A stretch of 64,000 bases of DNA from Hepsetus odoe. Taxonomy: Eukaryota > Chordata > Actinopteri > Characiformes > Hepsetidae. Positions within the stretch are counted from its first letter, which is position 1. Each line of letters begins with the position of its first letter. Location: NCBI GenBank assembly GCA_017165825.1, contig CM029374.1, forward strand, positions 6,498,243 to 6,562,242, written 5' to 3'. Of the stretch, positions 24,374 to 37,051 are shown piece by piece. The notes beneath the pieces were generated by a model. That model did no database searches. It saw only the letters and a list, made by a program, of their open reading frames with translations, and was not told where the DNA came from. The position numbers were made by a program, and so were the translations under genes.

Positions 24374-25775
24374 GAAAAAAGCACTAAGAAGCTACATGTT
24401 AAGACATGGCCAAATATTGAATACGGATTAGAACATAAAATGCCTGCAGTGAATTCGGCTCCTTTACCTCATCTTTAGCCATACGTGTGTCCATCGATTC
24501 CGTTTCCTCTCCCCTCCCTGCACTGACAAAAAATCACTAGCCTTCTTTTTCTCTTTATAACCCTATGGTTAATTTACCCACTGCTTAAGCACATATAGCC
24601 TGCCGCCTGGCGCGTGCTACCAAACACCCGTCGCCTTGTGTAAATCAGCTTAATAAGTTCCCACACCATTAAGTAAAAGGAAGCTAGCACTGAGCCCTAT
24701 TTAACCAATGGCTTGTTACCTTTCATTTGCTATGAGAAGGTCATAAAAAAGAACACTCCACAGTCATAAGAGCCATAATTAAAATCAACAACAATTTAAC
24801 AGTGGGGAAAGTGTGGCTCGCGAGACTGGTAATAAACTTCCAGTGTTTGGTTGTCTCGTGGGTGTCCACGGGGCTTTGGAGGAGATGACGAGGGAGGGTT
24901 ATCTGCAGTTGGAACAGAAAGGGATGGTCTTTCAGATCAGCAGCAGCAGCAGGCATTGTTCTTTGTCAGGCAGCAGATGTGGAACGTCTCCCCGCTGGCC
25001 TGGCAAAGAGGGCCTGGCTGCTCCAGAGTGATCAAACACTTCACACTCCCCCGTGCCGAGCGCAGTGATTGAACACTGAGGCTGGAAAGACCCGCCACAC
25101 ACCAGATCGCATGAGGGTGGGTGATTTGAAAAACATGCAACATTTCAATTCTGATAATGTTATGAATAATACCATTTTGTTTTTCTGACCTTTCAGAATG
25201 CAGGTCAAATACCAGAGAGCTGTTAAAAGGGGAGAAAATTCTTCAGATGGTAACAAAGTCATTAAAAGGGCTTTGATGGGAAGTGGTTAATTATTGAAAA
25301 ACGTGTAAAATTGTAAAAAAGGTATCAAATTTCTCTGCATAAATGCAACTGGTCAATGTGATACGTTCAGAAAAATATATCATGATGTACCATGATTTAT
25401 CACAACAAACACAAATATTGCCAACATTAAGGATACATGTGTCTCCTTCTCAAGCTGTTAAATGAGCTGACAGCTCCAGGGCTTCTGTGTTTAAAATGAT
25501 TCAAAGTCGTGTTGCATAATTTACTCATACATTTCAATAACCTTTCTTTGACCATGGGGTTTTGCTTTGACTTTTCAGGTTATTGATGGTTTTCTTTTCA
25601 GAAATGTATTTGTACTTCAAGATTTTCTCAGACTTTATCTCCATAGGCATCTTTTATCCTCCTTAAATTATATTCTTTGATGATTTTAGCATGTCCAGCT
25701 ATGCAGCAGATGCTAAAGAATATGCATTAATAAACAAAACATAGAGCAAGATCTACTGGGTCAAAAGTCAAGAAC

Positions 25776-25830
25776 TGGGGAAGTGGTGGCCTAGGGAGTA
25801 GGTCCCAGGATCAGGAGGTCTTCTATTTAG
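25776..25830 (+). mobile_element. SINE family A head fragment
   Basis: Only the head remains (ggggaagtggtggcctaggg and cccaggatcaggaggtct). Confidence 0.45.
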
Positions 25831-26145
25831 TCTAGCCTTGCTTTTGTAGGAGTTAATATTTTTAGTTTCAGATGCTTAGTTGAGTCCAATGCTGTTGTTT
25901 AAGAGGTCTAGAAATGGCCTGGAACTGTTTACCCCTAAGTTAGATTAAAGCTTTAAGTCTTACAAAACAGTAACACTATAATGCATGCACAAGAAATGCA
26001 AGGTTCATTGGTTATTTTGTACTGTACATTAAATGACTCTTCAAGACATCGTGGTCCTGGTTCCTAGCACACTATAACAGTCCTGGAAAATAACAGTCAT
26101 AATCTCTTCAAAGATTTATATTGTGGTTTAGTGTAGAGCACTAAC

Positions 26146-26331
26146 CTGCAGGTGGGAGTGAAATGCTGGTGGGGGCGCTCTCCACGCAGCCCTGAGTGTT
26201 GCAGGCTTTGACCCACACACTGTAGTTAGAATAGGGTTGCAGATCTGCTATAGACACCCAGTGGCCAGCTTTGCCAGTAATCAGCTGAGCTTTTGTTTCC
26301 ATCTCAGTCTCATCCATGCTGCTGTTCTGGC
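26146..26331 (-). CDS. USH2A: USH2A exon 8 of window: second half of an FN3 repeat with ACNTQGC
   Basis: The exon is 186 bp and encodes residues 355-415, with a split Gly before it and a split Ala after it (G|CT). The acceptor is tatgtgtcttgcag and the donor GCAG|GTTAGT. It has an acidic, likely looped stretch (SSMDETEMETKAQ), then WVSIADLQPYSNYSVWVKAC with NTQGC, and ends in TSISLPPA. Sequons are NSS and NYS. The repeat has a longer C'-E loop than its neighbours, as I recall also for human usherin at this place. Confidence 0.93.
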
Positions 26332-26944
26332 CTGCAAGACACATAAAGTAAGGAAACAGCGTGCAAAGTTGCAGACCTTAAAATACCCTCAAAATAAAGT
26401 TAGTTAGCAAAGAAATGGTTTTGTTTCTTTTCCTGTGATGTTTCAGTGGCATGTGCACTTCTCCAGCAGGCAGTTCAAAGCAGAATTTTAATGATGCTTT
26501 CTGTTGTTAGATAGAGTAATTTCTACTGTAAGTAAAGTGCTGAAGCACTGAAGTACTAAAAGTAAAATTAAACCCCATTAGCTTGGCACTTATTCATAGA
26601 CTGGTGTCTTCCTCTGGACAGGTAGTTAAACTTCAGTGTCCTACAAAGTGGGCAGAGGTTTTATCCACTATGTTACACATAATGTTAATGTTTGAGTAAA
26701 AATTAAAGGTACCTTTAGGATCTCTTTTAACCAGAGATACAATGCATCCAGAAAGTATTCATAGCGCTCCACATTTTCCACATTTTGCTGTTGCAGCCTT
26801 ATCCCAAAATTAATTCATTTTTTACCCCAACATTCTACACACAATACCCCATAATGACAAAGTGAAAAAATGTTGAATGCAAATTAATTAAAAATAAAAA
26901 TAAATTAAAAAAGCATGTACATAACTATTCACAGCCTTTGCTCA

Positions 26945-27973
26945 ATACTTTATTGAAGCACTTAAGAGCACAATCACAGCCTCAAGTCTTTTTGAGTATG
27001 TTGCTACAAGCTTGGGACACCTATTTTTGGGCAGTTTCTCCAATTCTTCTTTGCAGAACCTCTCAAGCTCCATCTGGTTGGATAGGGAGTGATCTCTCCA
27101 GCGATGTTCAAACAGGTTCAGGTCTGGGCTCTGCTCCCAGTCCCTGCTGTCAAAAAACATCTCCACATCATGATGCTGCAACCACCATGCTTCACTGTGG
27201 GGATGGCATTGGCCAGGTGATGAGTGGTGCCTGGTTTACTCCAACCATAATGCTTGGCATTCAGGCCAAAGAGCTCAGTCTTTGTTTCATCAGACCAGAA
27301 AATTTTGTTTCTCACTGAAACTCCAGACGGACTGTCATGTGCCTTTTACTGAGGAGTGGCTTCCATCTGGTCATTCTACCATACAGGCCTGGTTGGTGAA
27401 GTGCTGCAGAAATCTTTTTGCTTCTGGAAGGTTCTCCTTTCTACACAGAGCAATGCTGAAGCTCTGTCAGATTGACCATCGAGTTCTTGGTCACCTTCCT
27501 GACTAAGGCCCTTTTTACCCGATTGCTCAGATTGGCTGGGCGGCCAGCTCCAGGAAGAGTCCTAGCAATTTCAAACTTCTTCCATTTACAGATGATGGAG
27601 GCCACTGTGCTCACTGGGACCATCAATGCTGCAGCAATGTTTCCGTAGCCTTCCCCAGATATGTGCCTCCATACAATTTTGTCTCTGAGGTCTACAGACA
27701 GGGGCAGCGGTGGCCTAGTGGTTAGGGCGTTGGCCACATGATCAGAGGATCAGGGGTTTGAACCCCTTCCCAATAGGTTGCCCTGAGGTACCCTTGAGCA
27801 AGGTGCCGTCCTCGTCATGCTCCTCCCTGCGATGGGCTGGCGACCTGTCCAGGGTGCGTCCCCCGTCCTTCGCCCTGTGTGAGCTGGGTTGGACTCCAGC
27901 ACTCCCCCTGTGACCCCGTTTGGGACAAGCGGCAGAAAATGGTTGGGTCTACAGACAGTTCCTTGAACTTCAT
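26945..27973 (-). pseudogene. Tc1 transposase, broken by SINE, deletion and frameshift
   Basis: The start codon is at 27971-27973 (MKFKELSV). The frame is cut by the SINE at 27702-27945 and resumes with DLRDKIVWRHISGEGYGNIA and later KWKKFEIARTLPGAGRP, the paired-like DNA-binding domain. After about 27441 the frame shifts. The DDE part then appears as IFWSDETKTELFGLNAKHYG and SPDLNLFEHRWRD with KLPKNRCPKLVATYSKRLEA. The region between the first and last catalytic Asp/Glu blocks is largely deleted. It cannot make an active enzyme. Confidence 0.88.
27702..27945 (+). mobile_element. SINE with family A head and L2-type tail, nested in Tc1
   Basis: Head ggggcagcggtggcctagtg, B box ggggtttgaacccc and body ccctgaggtacccttgagc match family A. 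The 3' part instead reads gggctggcgacctgtccagg, gagctgggttggactccagc and gggacaagcggcagaaaatg, the tail of an L2-type LINE. A duplicated target ggtctacagacag flanks it at 27689-27701 and 27946-27958. Confidence 0.9.
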
Positions 27974-28962
27974 GGCTTGGTTTGTGCTCTGACACACACT
28001 GTCAGCCTCAACTATGGGACCTTATTTAGAAAGGTGTGTGCCTTTCCAAATCATGTCCAATCAACTGAATTTACCACAGGTGAACTCCAATAAAGTTGTA
28101 GAAACTTGAAGGAAGATCAGTGAAAACAGGATCCACCTGAGCTCACTTTTGAGAGTCATAGCAAAGGCTGTGAATATGTATGTAAATGTTTTATTTTTGT
28201 TTTTAATTTTTTATAAATTTGCAAAAGTTTTGAGCAATCCTTTTTCACTTTGCCCTTGTGGGGTATTGTGCGTAGAATTTTGGGGTAAAAAATTAATCCA
28301 TTTTGGAATAAGGCTGTAACGTAGCAAAATGTGGAAAAAGTGGAGCACTGTGAATACTTTCCAGATGCACTGTATTCCTAGATTTTATACATTAAACAAT
28401 GACCTCATATTCAGAGTGATATGGCAAGAAGTCATAAGAAAGCTACTGAAATGAGAGTGTATTTCAAGCTTTATGTCATTATGTCATTATCAGAACATCA
28501 CTGGACTCTTAGGCATCCATGTTAATACTCATAGGTAATGTGATATTGTTTCAATTTGGACAGAGTAAAACATCGCTACTTGCACTGAATAATCAAGCTT
28601 TCTCAAGCATTCTCTATGTGCGCCGTCATGAGATTGCTGTTTTCACATATTGCTCATTCTCTTTCTGTAACGGTAAATTCATAGAAAATTCAAAAGTAGA
28701 TTCAAAAACCACTGACAAGGAATGAGTATGTCCAACAAAGTGACTGTTGGAAGTTTGATGGCCTCAACAATCAGCTTGTCGAGTCCCATGCTTAAAAGAA
28801 GCAAGACCGAGCCTCAGCACAGAAGCAGAGATGAGAAACAGCTGCTCTTTTTCTGCTGTTTATTTATTTATTACTTACACTGACCATTAACCACAGACAC
28901 CATAGAGAAACAAGGGTTTTTGGTTCCTGAGTCGGCTGAGAAATGTGTTTCAGGTGGTGAAC

Positions 28963-28993
<31 letters not shown>

Positions 28994-29392
28994 TTGTTGA
29001 TGCACAGTGCCCTGCTGACACAGGGAAGCCTAGGCTTTGGCTGTCTGGGTCTTAATCCAGAAATGGGGATTGATCGCTTGTGCTAACCCAGACATTGATT
29101 TAAAAACAGAGGAAACTGTCTCCCTGGCTTAAAAAAAAAAAAAGAAAAAGAAAAAGAAAAAAAGAAAAAAAGACAATTTCATAAATAATAGCAGCAAAAG
29201 AAGTCTTGTTTGGGTAGGAGGCACTAGCTGTCAATCAGGTGAAAGGTTCATAAGGAGATGTGTAAAAAGAAAGAGGAAAGAAATGAAAATCTATAAACTT
29301 TCAGAATGCTGCTTTACTGTAAGAAGAAATGGAAAATATCTTTCCAATAAAATTTTGTTTGGGCTTAGTGCTACCCTGGCAATTGTCTACAA

Positions 29393-29423
<31 letters not shown>

Positions 29424-31750
29424 TAATGCCTTCGCTCAGATACATGCATTTGGGCACATTAACCAATAGGTCAAGAGTCAGGCCTCCGAGTCCCCAGCCA
29501 CCACCACTTACTGTAATGCAATCGACTGCAGGATATACGGCCCTGCTTGCAAATTAAAAGCGAATTAATTTCCTCACCTCTCTTCTAGGCCAGATGTGCT
29601 GTTGGAAAGAGAGCAAAGTGTGTGTGTGTGTCTGTGTGTGTGTACGTGTTCTGAGTCCATAACCTCTCGCCCTCACCCATCTGAAGGCTCTGAAATGTGG
29701 TGGTACTATAAAGAAATCAATAGACATGAAGTGCCCCAGTGACTAAAAGCACATCCACATGCTATCACTCCTCCAGCGCTGTGCTCAAACTCCAAGCTGC
29801 CATTTCTTAGTACAATTACTCCAAGACGGGTCGCACTCCATTTAAGCCAAAAGTTTAAAGGGCACATATCTTTCTTTTGCTTTCTTTAAAGACCTGCTTA
29901 TAACGTATGTTAACATACAGTTTCCTTTCTTCATCCTGTAGAATCAAACAGGCTGTTTTATAACTGTGTAAATGACAGGCATTCAGATTGGAAATTACTT
30001 TCAAAAACATTCAAAACTACTCATAATGCTCTAATAAAACACGATAAACAGTCTCTTCTCTGACCCTCACCTGTCTGTTATACACTCAGCATATTCATAT
30101 ACCTATACATCTACCTACCCAACGACCCAACACAGTACACAACAAAAAGTAAACATAGTTTGCATATTAAATAAGTCTTATTATTAATTTTATTTATTTA
30201 TTTATTTATTTTGTTAACAAAATTAAACCGTGATACTAACCCCATAATAAAGCCAATTAAGAGCAAGGCTGTTCACTACTGGGTTGAAACATTCTGTGAT
30301 ATTTTAGGTTTTCACAATTAAAAAAATTTTTTCACAAAAAAATACTGTCATAATAAAAATAAAAATAAAATATTTTGGTGGGGTGAAAAACTGGTTTTAC
30401 TTTAATAAACTATTTCAAAATAGAGCTAACACTCACTCTGTCAATGGAGAGGGTTTTGAGAGGCGTAATCAATGCAGGGAGTTTAATAATCTCGTAATGG
30501 TTGAATGTGAATATTAGATTAGCCATGGCGGAATTTATGTCAATGATTTCTAAAATCATAGATTTTCTTTTTCTAATAAGGTCTATTTCGGGTTTTTTTT
30601 TTCCTCTTTTCCTTTTTTTTTTCCAGCCAGACCACAAAAAAAAACATGCAGCCAGCATGCACTTTATTTCTATTGAAAAGATAAATGGAAGGGTTTGGCG
30701 ACTAAAGAATATATCACAGTTAAAAAGTCACTTTCCCCCCCTCCAGCTCTACATATATCATGGCACTAGTCAATATTTAATAATGCTAGCCTTGGTCTGC
30801 AGTCCCTTGCTCACCCCTGTCATGTGTAATAGCTCCCACTCCGATATCTCTGACATAAAAGGCTGGCTTTACGACAATACTAACATGTAGAAGGGGTCAT
30901 TACTGATCGACGTTTCCCTTAATCTGTGACTGCCGGCCACCGGCCAATAAATTCTCCAGCAATCCATTGGGAGAAATCAGCAAACTTCTGCCTTTGCTTT
31001 CCCAGTGGATGGTATATGGGTCTGCGTGTTGGCTGGATGGCTTGACCCTTTAAAAGCAACAAACCCAGTTGTAGACACTCTTGCACCCCCATCCACCAAT
31101 AGCAACATTCAGCCTTTTGCTATTTCAAAGCCGAGAAGAAGGTCAGCGATGTGAAAATTGATCATTATCACAAAAAATAATGTGATGATAAGCTTTTCAG
31201 CCAAATGTGGCTATAAATTACACATACTGCTTTATTATTCAAAGGAGGTTCTGAAGCTACCAAGCAGGGATGGATGACATAACATACAAGATCATAATGC
31301 AGTGCTATGGTGCGCATTACATGACGATATATAATTGCCCACCACATGAAATCAGATGAAACAGATGTCACTTTTCCCTTCAGTTAAGTGTTAATATTAA
31401 CACCTTTCCACACTTTTATTTATTTATTTTTTTGGGGTAAAAACAGATTAAAATCAAGTATTGAGGTCAAACTATTATTATTTCTTTTTAAACAGTGGCT
31501 TATTTGATATCTAGAGCTTTGGTTTGCAGCTGCATTACTTTAGGTAATGCATGTCGATTAACATCATCTATACTAACAGTAGTGTCACACACAATTCTTA
31601 ATTATAATATACTGCTTATATATAACATAATGCTTAAGCAATGGTTAATTTTAATAGTATTAAATTAAACATTAAACAACGATAAACATTTCAATTAAGA
31701 CCAATATTTATAATTTGCTGGGTACTGTCTTGATGGTTTTTTTTTTACAA

Positions 31751-31953
31751 CATTTACATTTGTGGCATTTACAGACGCTCTTATCCAGAGCGACTTCCAT
31801 GTCCTAATTACAGGGACAGTCCCCCTGGAGCAACGCAGGGTTAAGCGTTTTGTTCAGTGACCCAGTGGTGGTAATGCCAGAGGTGGGTTTTGAACCTGGG
31901 ACCTCTTGAGCCATTGGCCCATAGACAAGCACCCTACCACTAGACCACCACTA
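31751..31953 (-). mobile_element. tRNA-derived SINE of a second family
   Basis: Read on the minus strand it starts gtggtggtctagtggtaggg (A box) and has ggttcaaaacccacctc (B box). The 3' part carries the motif gctctggataagagcgtctg, common in teleost genomes. The family name is not certain. Confidence 0.7.
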
Positions 31954-31994
31954 CAACAAGCCATGAGAGGTTTATAAGTGATTCTATGTAGCTT

Positions 31995-32268
31995 AGAGCA
32001 GTGGGAATCAGCACAGGTTCTGGTTAGAGAGTTGGCCCTAGGATCAGAAGATCGTGGTTTCGAATCCCAGACCAGTAGGTTGCACTGAGGTACCCTTGAG
32101 CAAGGTACCGTCCCCACCACTGCTCCCTGGATGCTTTCAGTAGCTGCCCCCTGCTGCACAAATTTGTGTGTGGGTTAAATGCAGAGGTGTAATTTCCTTG
32201 TGGTTCACTGTGTGTTCTTCCGTGTACTTACACTGACAATGGTCACATTCACTTCTCACTTTCACTTT
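31995..32268 (+). mobile_element. SINE family A
   Basis: Contains cgtggtttcgaatcccag, gaggtacccttgagcaaggt, ccccctgctgcacaaat and the terminal cacttctcactttcactt. The A box end is diverged. Confidence 0.8.
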
Positions 32269-33290
32269 TCAAAAAATGTTTCTAAAATACAATCTAAAAT
32301 CAGTTAACACCAATGCACACTCAATGCCCTTGCCCGATGCTGTATGTATTATGCAGTAAATAAAAAAAAGGAAAAAAAGCTCCCTTAATTCTGTTATGTC
32401 CCAACAGTCCTAACACTAAGTTTGCCTAAATCAGTACATGCGTAACTAAATTGTAATTGCTCTGGAAAAAAGCATGATAAAGTGTACAGATTTAAAAACA
32501 ATGTTATATTTGGATTCAATTTTGACACTTCCATCTTATGACACCTCGGATGTACTGCATTTTTCATCATCAAATTCCATTTGCACCACAAAACATTCTT
32601 CAAAGGCAGCTCATCATTCGAAGCAACATTAGTATAACAGCAGCAGTGGCACAGACAACAGCGAAAGGCAAAAAAAAAAAAAAAAAACAAAAAAAAACGG
32701 AATGGCAATCGAGCCCTTCCAGAAAAAAGGGACTGCGACTCTCGCTCCCTTTCTTTTTCATGCGCTCTCAAATCAACCCCCCTACACATCATAATCTCAG
32801 CTTCTCGGCTCAGAAGAATACTTCAAAGCCCTTGCACTATGAGAGTGGGGGGCGGGGGGTGGACGTGGCAGGCTTTGAGAGAGGTCACTTCCATCGGCTC
32901 ACATTTCCAGATTACAATCTTGAGTCGGTAAGTTGCTCGTCCTACTTGTCGGAAAAGCTACTTTTATGGCCACTCCGCGGTGGGCACAATGGATGGGCCA
33001 GAAGTGGCCGCTTCAAGCAGATCTGAGAGATGAGGATGCCAACAGATACATATTACAGACACATGACAGTATACAGATGCAATAACGGCTCACTTCAGTG
33101 CCAAGGAGCTGCAAACATAGAGATGGTAATAGAGATTGATATGGTGTTATGACTATACACACACACACACACACACATACACAATAGGACAGATAAACTC
33201 TCATCTCACCTCTTTACACACTTCATATTTACTGCACATCCTTAAGAATCACTGTTTAAGGTCGAATTTCCAATATTCCTATATATTTTA

Positions 33291-33458
33291 AAGTGAAAGT
33301 GACTATTTTGTCATTCTGAAACACCATACACACACAGGGAGCAGTGGTGGGGATGGTACCTTGCACAAGGGTACCTCAGGGCAACCTACTGGTCTGGGAT
33401 TCGAACCCATGACCTTTTGATCCTGGAGCCAACTCCCCAACCACTAGGCCACTGCTTT
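33291..33458 (-). mobile_element. SINE family A, shortened
   Basis: Tail aagtgaaagtgactattttg, then gtaccttgcacaagggtacc, B box gggattcgaaccca and head accactaggccactgctt. Part of the tail is deleted. Confidence 0.8.
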
Positions 33459-36400
33459 CATTTGCCCGAAGGAAGTAAAGTTTTTTGTTGGATACTACTC
33501 AGTGTGTACCTTTCGGCCATGTATAAAAAAACAAGTCTTTGGCATCAAGCAGCATATTCGTAACCACTTCATGTCATAGATTCTGTGGGGAAGCCTTTAG
33601 CGCAGTTGGAGTGCAGACTCTATAGAATAGAGTTTTAATCAAACATTACTAAATGACTTTGTGCTTTGAGTTAATTACACAGACATTTTTGATTAAATTT
33701 CCCTTTTAAATAATTAGCCTTATAGGATGTACATCTACGGGTTTTGCCTACACTGACTGCGGCAAAAAATTCTCATAATTTTAGAGAAGTTAGCAAATCT
33801 TCAGATAATTCATAGCAGTCTGTAATTTTCTGTTAACTTTATCCTATTTCATCTTGAATGATAATGTTCATAAGAGACATTGTGGAAAATTCATTTTGGA
33901 TCCGATAACCTCCTGTTTGTGAACAGCATTAGGCTTAGCTGTAAAGTTTTGTGAAGCTCAGAGCTAACCACATCGATAAATCTGTGCCACCTTTCTGAAC
34001 AGCCCACTGCTTTTCGAGCGGTTTATTGGGAAAAAGTTACATATTTGTGTAACTATTGCCTTTTACTGTTTGTCAGCAGAGCTAATCTCTTGTTTTACAC
34101 CTAGGAACCAATACTTGGACTTCAAACATGTATTGGCTGTTGGAATTGATCTGAAAAAAATTGCAATTATTTGATTTCTTAACTATTCCCTTAACTGCAG
34201 AAATTTTGATCATACTAAACTAACAACAGAGCCTTAATATTGACCATTCGTATTGGTTGATTGATCATGCAGTACAAATAAAACTCTAATACCCCATAAA
34301 AGCTTTAACTCAGCAAAAAAAGCAAAGAAAAAACATGCTATATTTAGGACAAGAAAAGAGGTAACCTCTATATGCACTTGCCCTGCAAATTCACATACAG
34401 CAGTGATCTACATTAAGCACTTCCCCTAGGTAACCAAGTAACAAAAACACAAAAAAAGCCTGGACAAAGGCTGAAAAAAGGGGACACAACCAAGCTTGCA
34501 AACCTACAGAGTTAAAATTCTTGTTTATGTATGTATTCACGCTATGTGAATGCCTATAATACAAACTATGTCCATCAAAGAGGTTGACTGATTGCATTGT
34601 AAGCGATCTGGTCTGAATATTATAGATCAGGCAAACTCAGCTTAATTAGATGCTGACGTAGTAACACGGCCGTCAACAAAGCAACCTCAATTTCTGGATT
34701 TTCCACAAACAAGCACATTATAGGCCATAATTTGCTGATGATAAACAAATATGCACTGTGGGAAAAAATTCCAATTTATTCTTGTGCGGTGATCAGGCTG
34801 TAGCACAAACCACACACACACACACGCGCGCGCAGGGCGACACTGCAGGATTAAATGTGTACAATTGGTCAGCTGTGCAGATGAACTGTTGATTAATGGA
34901 GAGAGACAATCTATTCTATTGGTCTGGCACTCAAAAGAAAAGTGCTGACACAGAGAGGTGTGGGTCAGTCCTTTCATCTGAACCGAGCTGGAGGTGGACC
35001 AGGAACACTAGAGGGGAGGGGAGGACCAGGGTTGATCACACCCTTGCCAACTTCAGGCCCTGAATTCCACATCCTGGTACACAGCACACATTCACTCACA
35101 CGTGTCCGAACTCTAATAATGAGTAAAGGCTCGAATTATTTTGTGTAGCATTTAAATGAACTAATTCTTATTACATTCAGCATGCATGACCTTCGATACC
35201 AGGCTGCTCTCAAAAACCAAACCATAGAGCAGTCCAGTCAAAGATAAAAGGTGGAATTAAGAGCCATTAATAACAGATAGCAGTGTATAGCAGAGGACGA
35301 CCAGATGTTTATACTTAATTATTGATTAAAATCCCCCTTATTAAGGAATCTGTAACGATTCATTGGTGTTTTGCATGATGTTATATTGCTATATTGATTT
35401 CTCTTATGCCTGATGGATGCAGAGCAATAAAAGGTAAGGAGTTCCACAGATTTTTCAAACATAATTTAAACATAATTCAGTTTTAAAAAAAATTAAAAAT
35501 AATAATTTGGGGAGATGTTGAGAAAGAAGTTACTAACACAAACTTCTTTACAGTGGTGGTGAAGGGAACTAGGGCTCACAATGTTTACAGTGCAAATGTA
35601 GCAATTATACCTTATAAAAAAACCCAGTACACTTCATCATTCATTTTAATATGCTACCTAGATGATGTTTATGATATCTGATGAAAGTTGGCTTTCAGAG
35701 GCAATAAAGGATTCAGATGCCTGGCTTCTATCAAGACCACTAAGGAGAATTCCAGCTCTATGATAAACCAGTTCTCATCAAGACTACATGAAAACATTCC
35801 TTATATCTTAATGTATTTATAGTATAATTTGGACAAATCCTCTAATGTCCATTTTAATCACATCACCTGTTAAAAATAATGTCATCAGTATCTTCAAAAA
35901 ACAACTTTTTTCTTTGTTACTGAAATGGGATTATGAAATTGATATGTTCAGCCAAACATGTCATTCCATATTCTCAATCCACTTTCAATAGGTCGTTTTG
36001 ATGATTTCACCATTAAATAAAAAGTATTTGGCTGTTGTAAAGTGCTGTATATATATCAATATTTCATTTCAACTTGATATGTCTGTGTTCATGATGTCAA
36101 CACTAGAAAGAGTGGAAGTGCTTGGATCTAGTTATATGTTGATCAGGGGGCACAACCAGCTATTAAGGTCAGAGCCTACAGCATAATATGTCTTTATCTT
36201 GAGCCACATATGATACAGTCAAAAAAAAAGCACATGATAGTTATAAATTCTTGAATGTTAACATCACTAAACTATCAATCTGAAAACTAAATGTATGAAT
36301 ATTCATAACATGAGGAAAAAATGCAGTTTTCCAGTTGCTTTACTAAGCAGTGAAGACTCTGTGTACAGTGCATAAGTGTGTGTGGGTGTGTGCATGGCTA

Positions 36401-36888
36401 TGCGATGGCATCCCTATTCGCACAGACCACCAAAGGCATTTATCTCCAAGCAGCTATAAAAGAGCTCGGTCAGGGCTGGCGGAGGTGAGTGGCGGGGCTG
36501 ATTTCTTCTGAACGCGCTATTACACTCTTTTTAACAAACCTGTCCACTCTCATCCCGCTGAGGATGAGGAGCGGGGGGCACGTGGCGGCCACCTCCATCT
36601 CTCCACTGTCTCTCCGCTGCCCTCTGGCCCCGCTGCGGCGCCCGGCAGCCGGCACGAGCCAAATGGGGGCCGACAACAATTCATTTACAGCCATTACCGC
36701 ACGGCAGCGCTGCGCTAGGGTTCACTGCCCTTTTTGCATACTGTGTGTAAACAATCATAGGGAAAATGGCTGGAGTCAATATGGGTGATCATAGGCAAGA
36801 GAGGGGGCAGGGGCAAGTCACTTTCACTCAGAGAGACAGAGAGATCTTGGAGAAAGAGATCTGTGCAGAAGCAGTTGGCTCCATTTAC

Positions 36889-37051
36889 CTGACGGCTGCT
36901 GGAAGGCTCCAGAGAACAGCACCAAGTAGGTAAGGTTGCCGTTGGGCTTGGCTGGGGGATCCCACTTCACCCTCACTGACCGAGGGGTCTCGTTCACGAC
37001 TTCCAGGGTCACACTGCCAACCGGGGGCATCTCTAATGTCCGGACCTCTGT
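36889..37051 (-). CDS. USH2A: USH2A exon 7 of window: first half of an FN3 repeat
   Basis: The exon is 163 bp and encodes residues 300-353 plus the first base of Gly (G|GC). The acceptor is cttctatttcag and the donor TCAG|GTAAAT. It begins TEVRTLEMPPVGSVTLEV and carries RSVRVKWDPPAKPNG, with the core Trp and the PNG turn, then LVLFSGAFQQPS. The downstream part of this repeat is in exon 8, more than 10 kb away. Sequon-like NET is present near residue 319. Confidence 0.95.

Larger units (their letters stand above)
16798..26145 (-). other. USH2A intron between exons 8 and 9 (9.3 kb)
   Basis: Holds a GA array (16801-16899), the second copy of the exon-9-flanking repeat (17207-17650), a Tc1 derivative inside GATA arrays (18841-19410), SINEs (20591-20824, 23591-23811 and a fragment at 25776-25830), a TAG-rich minisatellite (21205-21310) and an L2-type tail (22490-22745). 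Two GC-richer islands at about 19560-19900 and 23940-24300 are not explained. No other gene is seen. Confidence 0.8.
26740..28372 (-). mobile_element. Tc1-type transposon with long inverted repeats
   Basis: The element begins caatgcatccagaaagtatt and ends in the reverse complement (ctttccagatgcactg), each next to TA. The arms match for about 210 bp (26740-26947 and 28158-28372), with shared inner blocks such as cacagcctttgct and aataccccataatgac. It contains a broken transposase on the minus strand and a nested SINE. Removing the SINE leaves about 1.39 kb, shorter than an intact Tc1 element because the catalytic middle is deleted. Confidence 0.9.
26332..36888 (-). other. USH2A intron between exons 7 and 8 (10.6 kb)
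   Basis: Contains the Tc1 element with nested SINE (26740-28372), SINEs at 31751-31953, 31995-32268 and 33291-33458, and short GT/CA arrays. Stretches 28700-31700 and 33460-36880 hold only AT-rich and moderately GC-rich unique sequence. The island 36360-36780 is GC-rich and repeat-poor. No coding frame with any known motif was found. Confidence 0.8.

Noticed and set aside
32538..33026. Plus-strand open frame of 162 codons with Lys run
   Set aside because: Contains a poly-A-derived Lys stretch and no domain; not supported.
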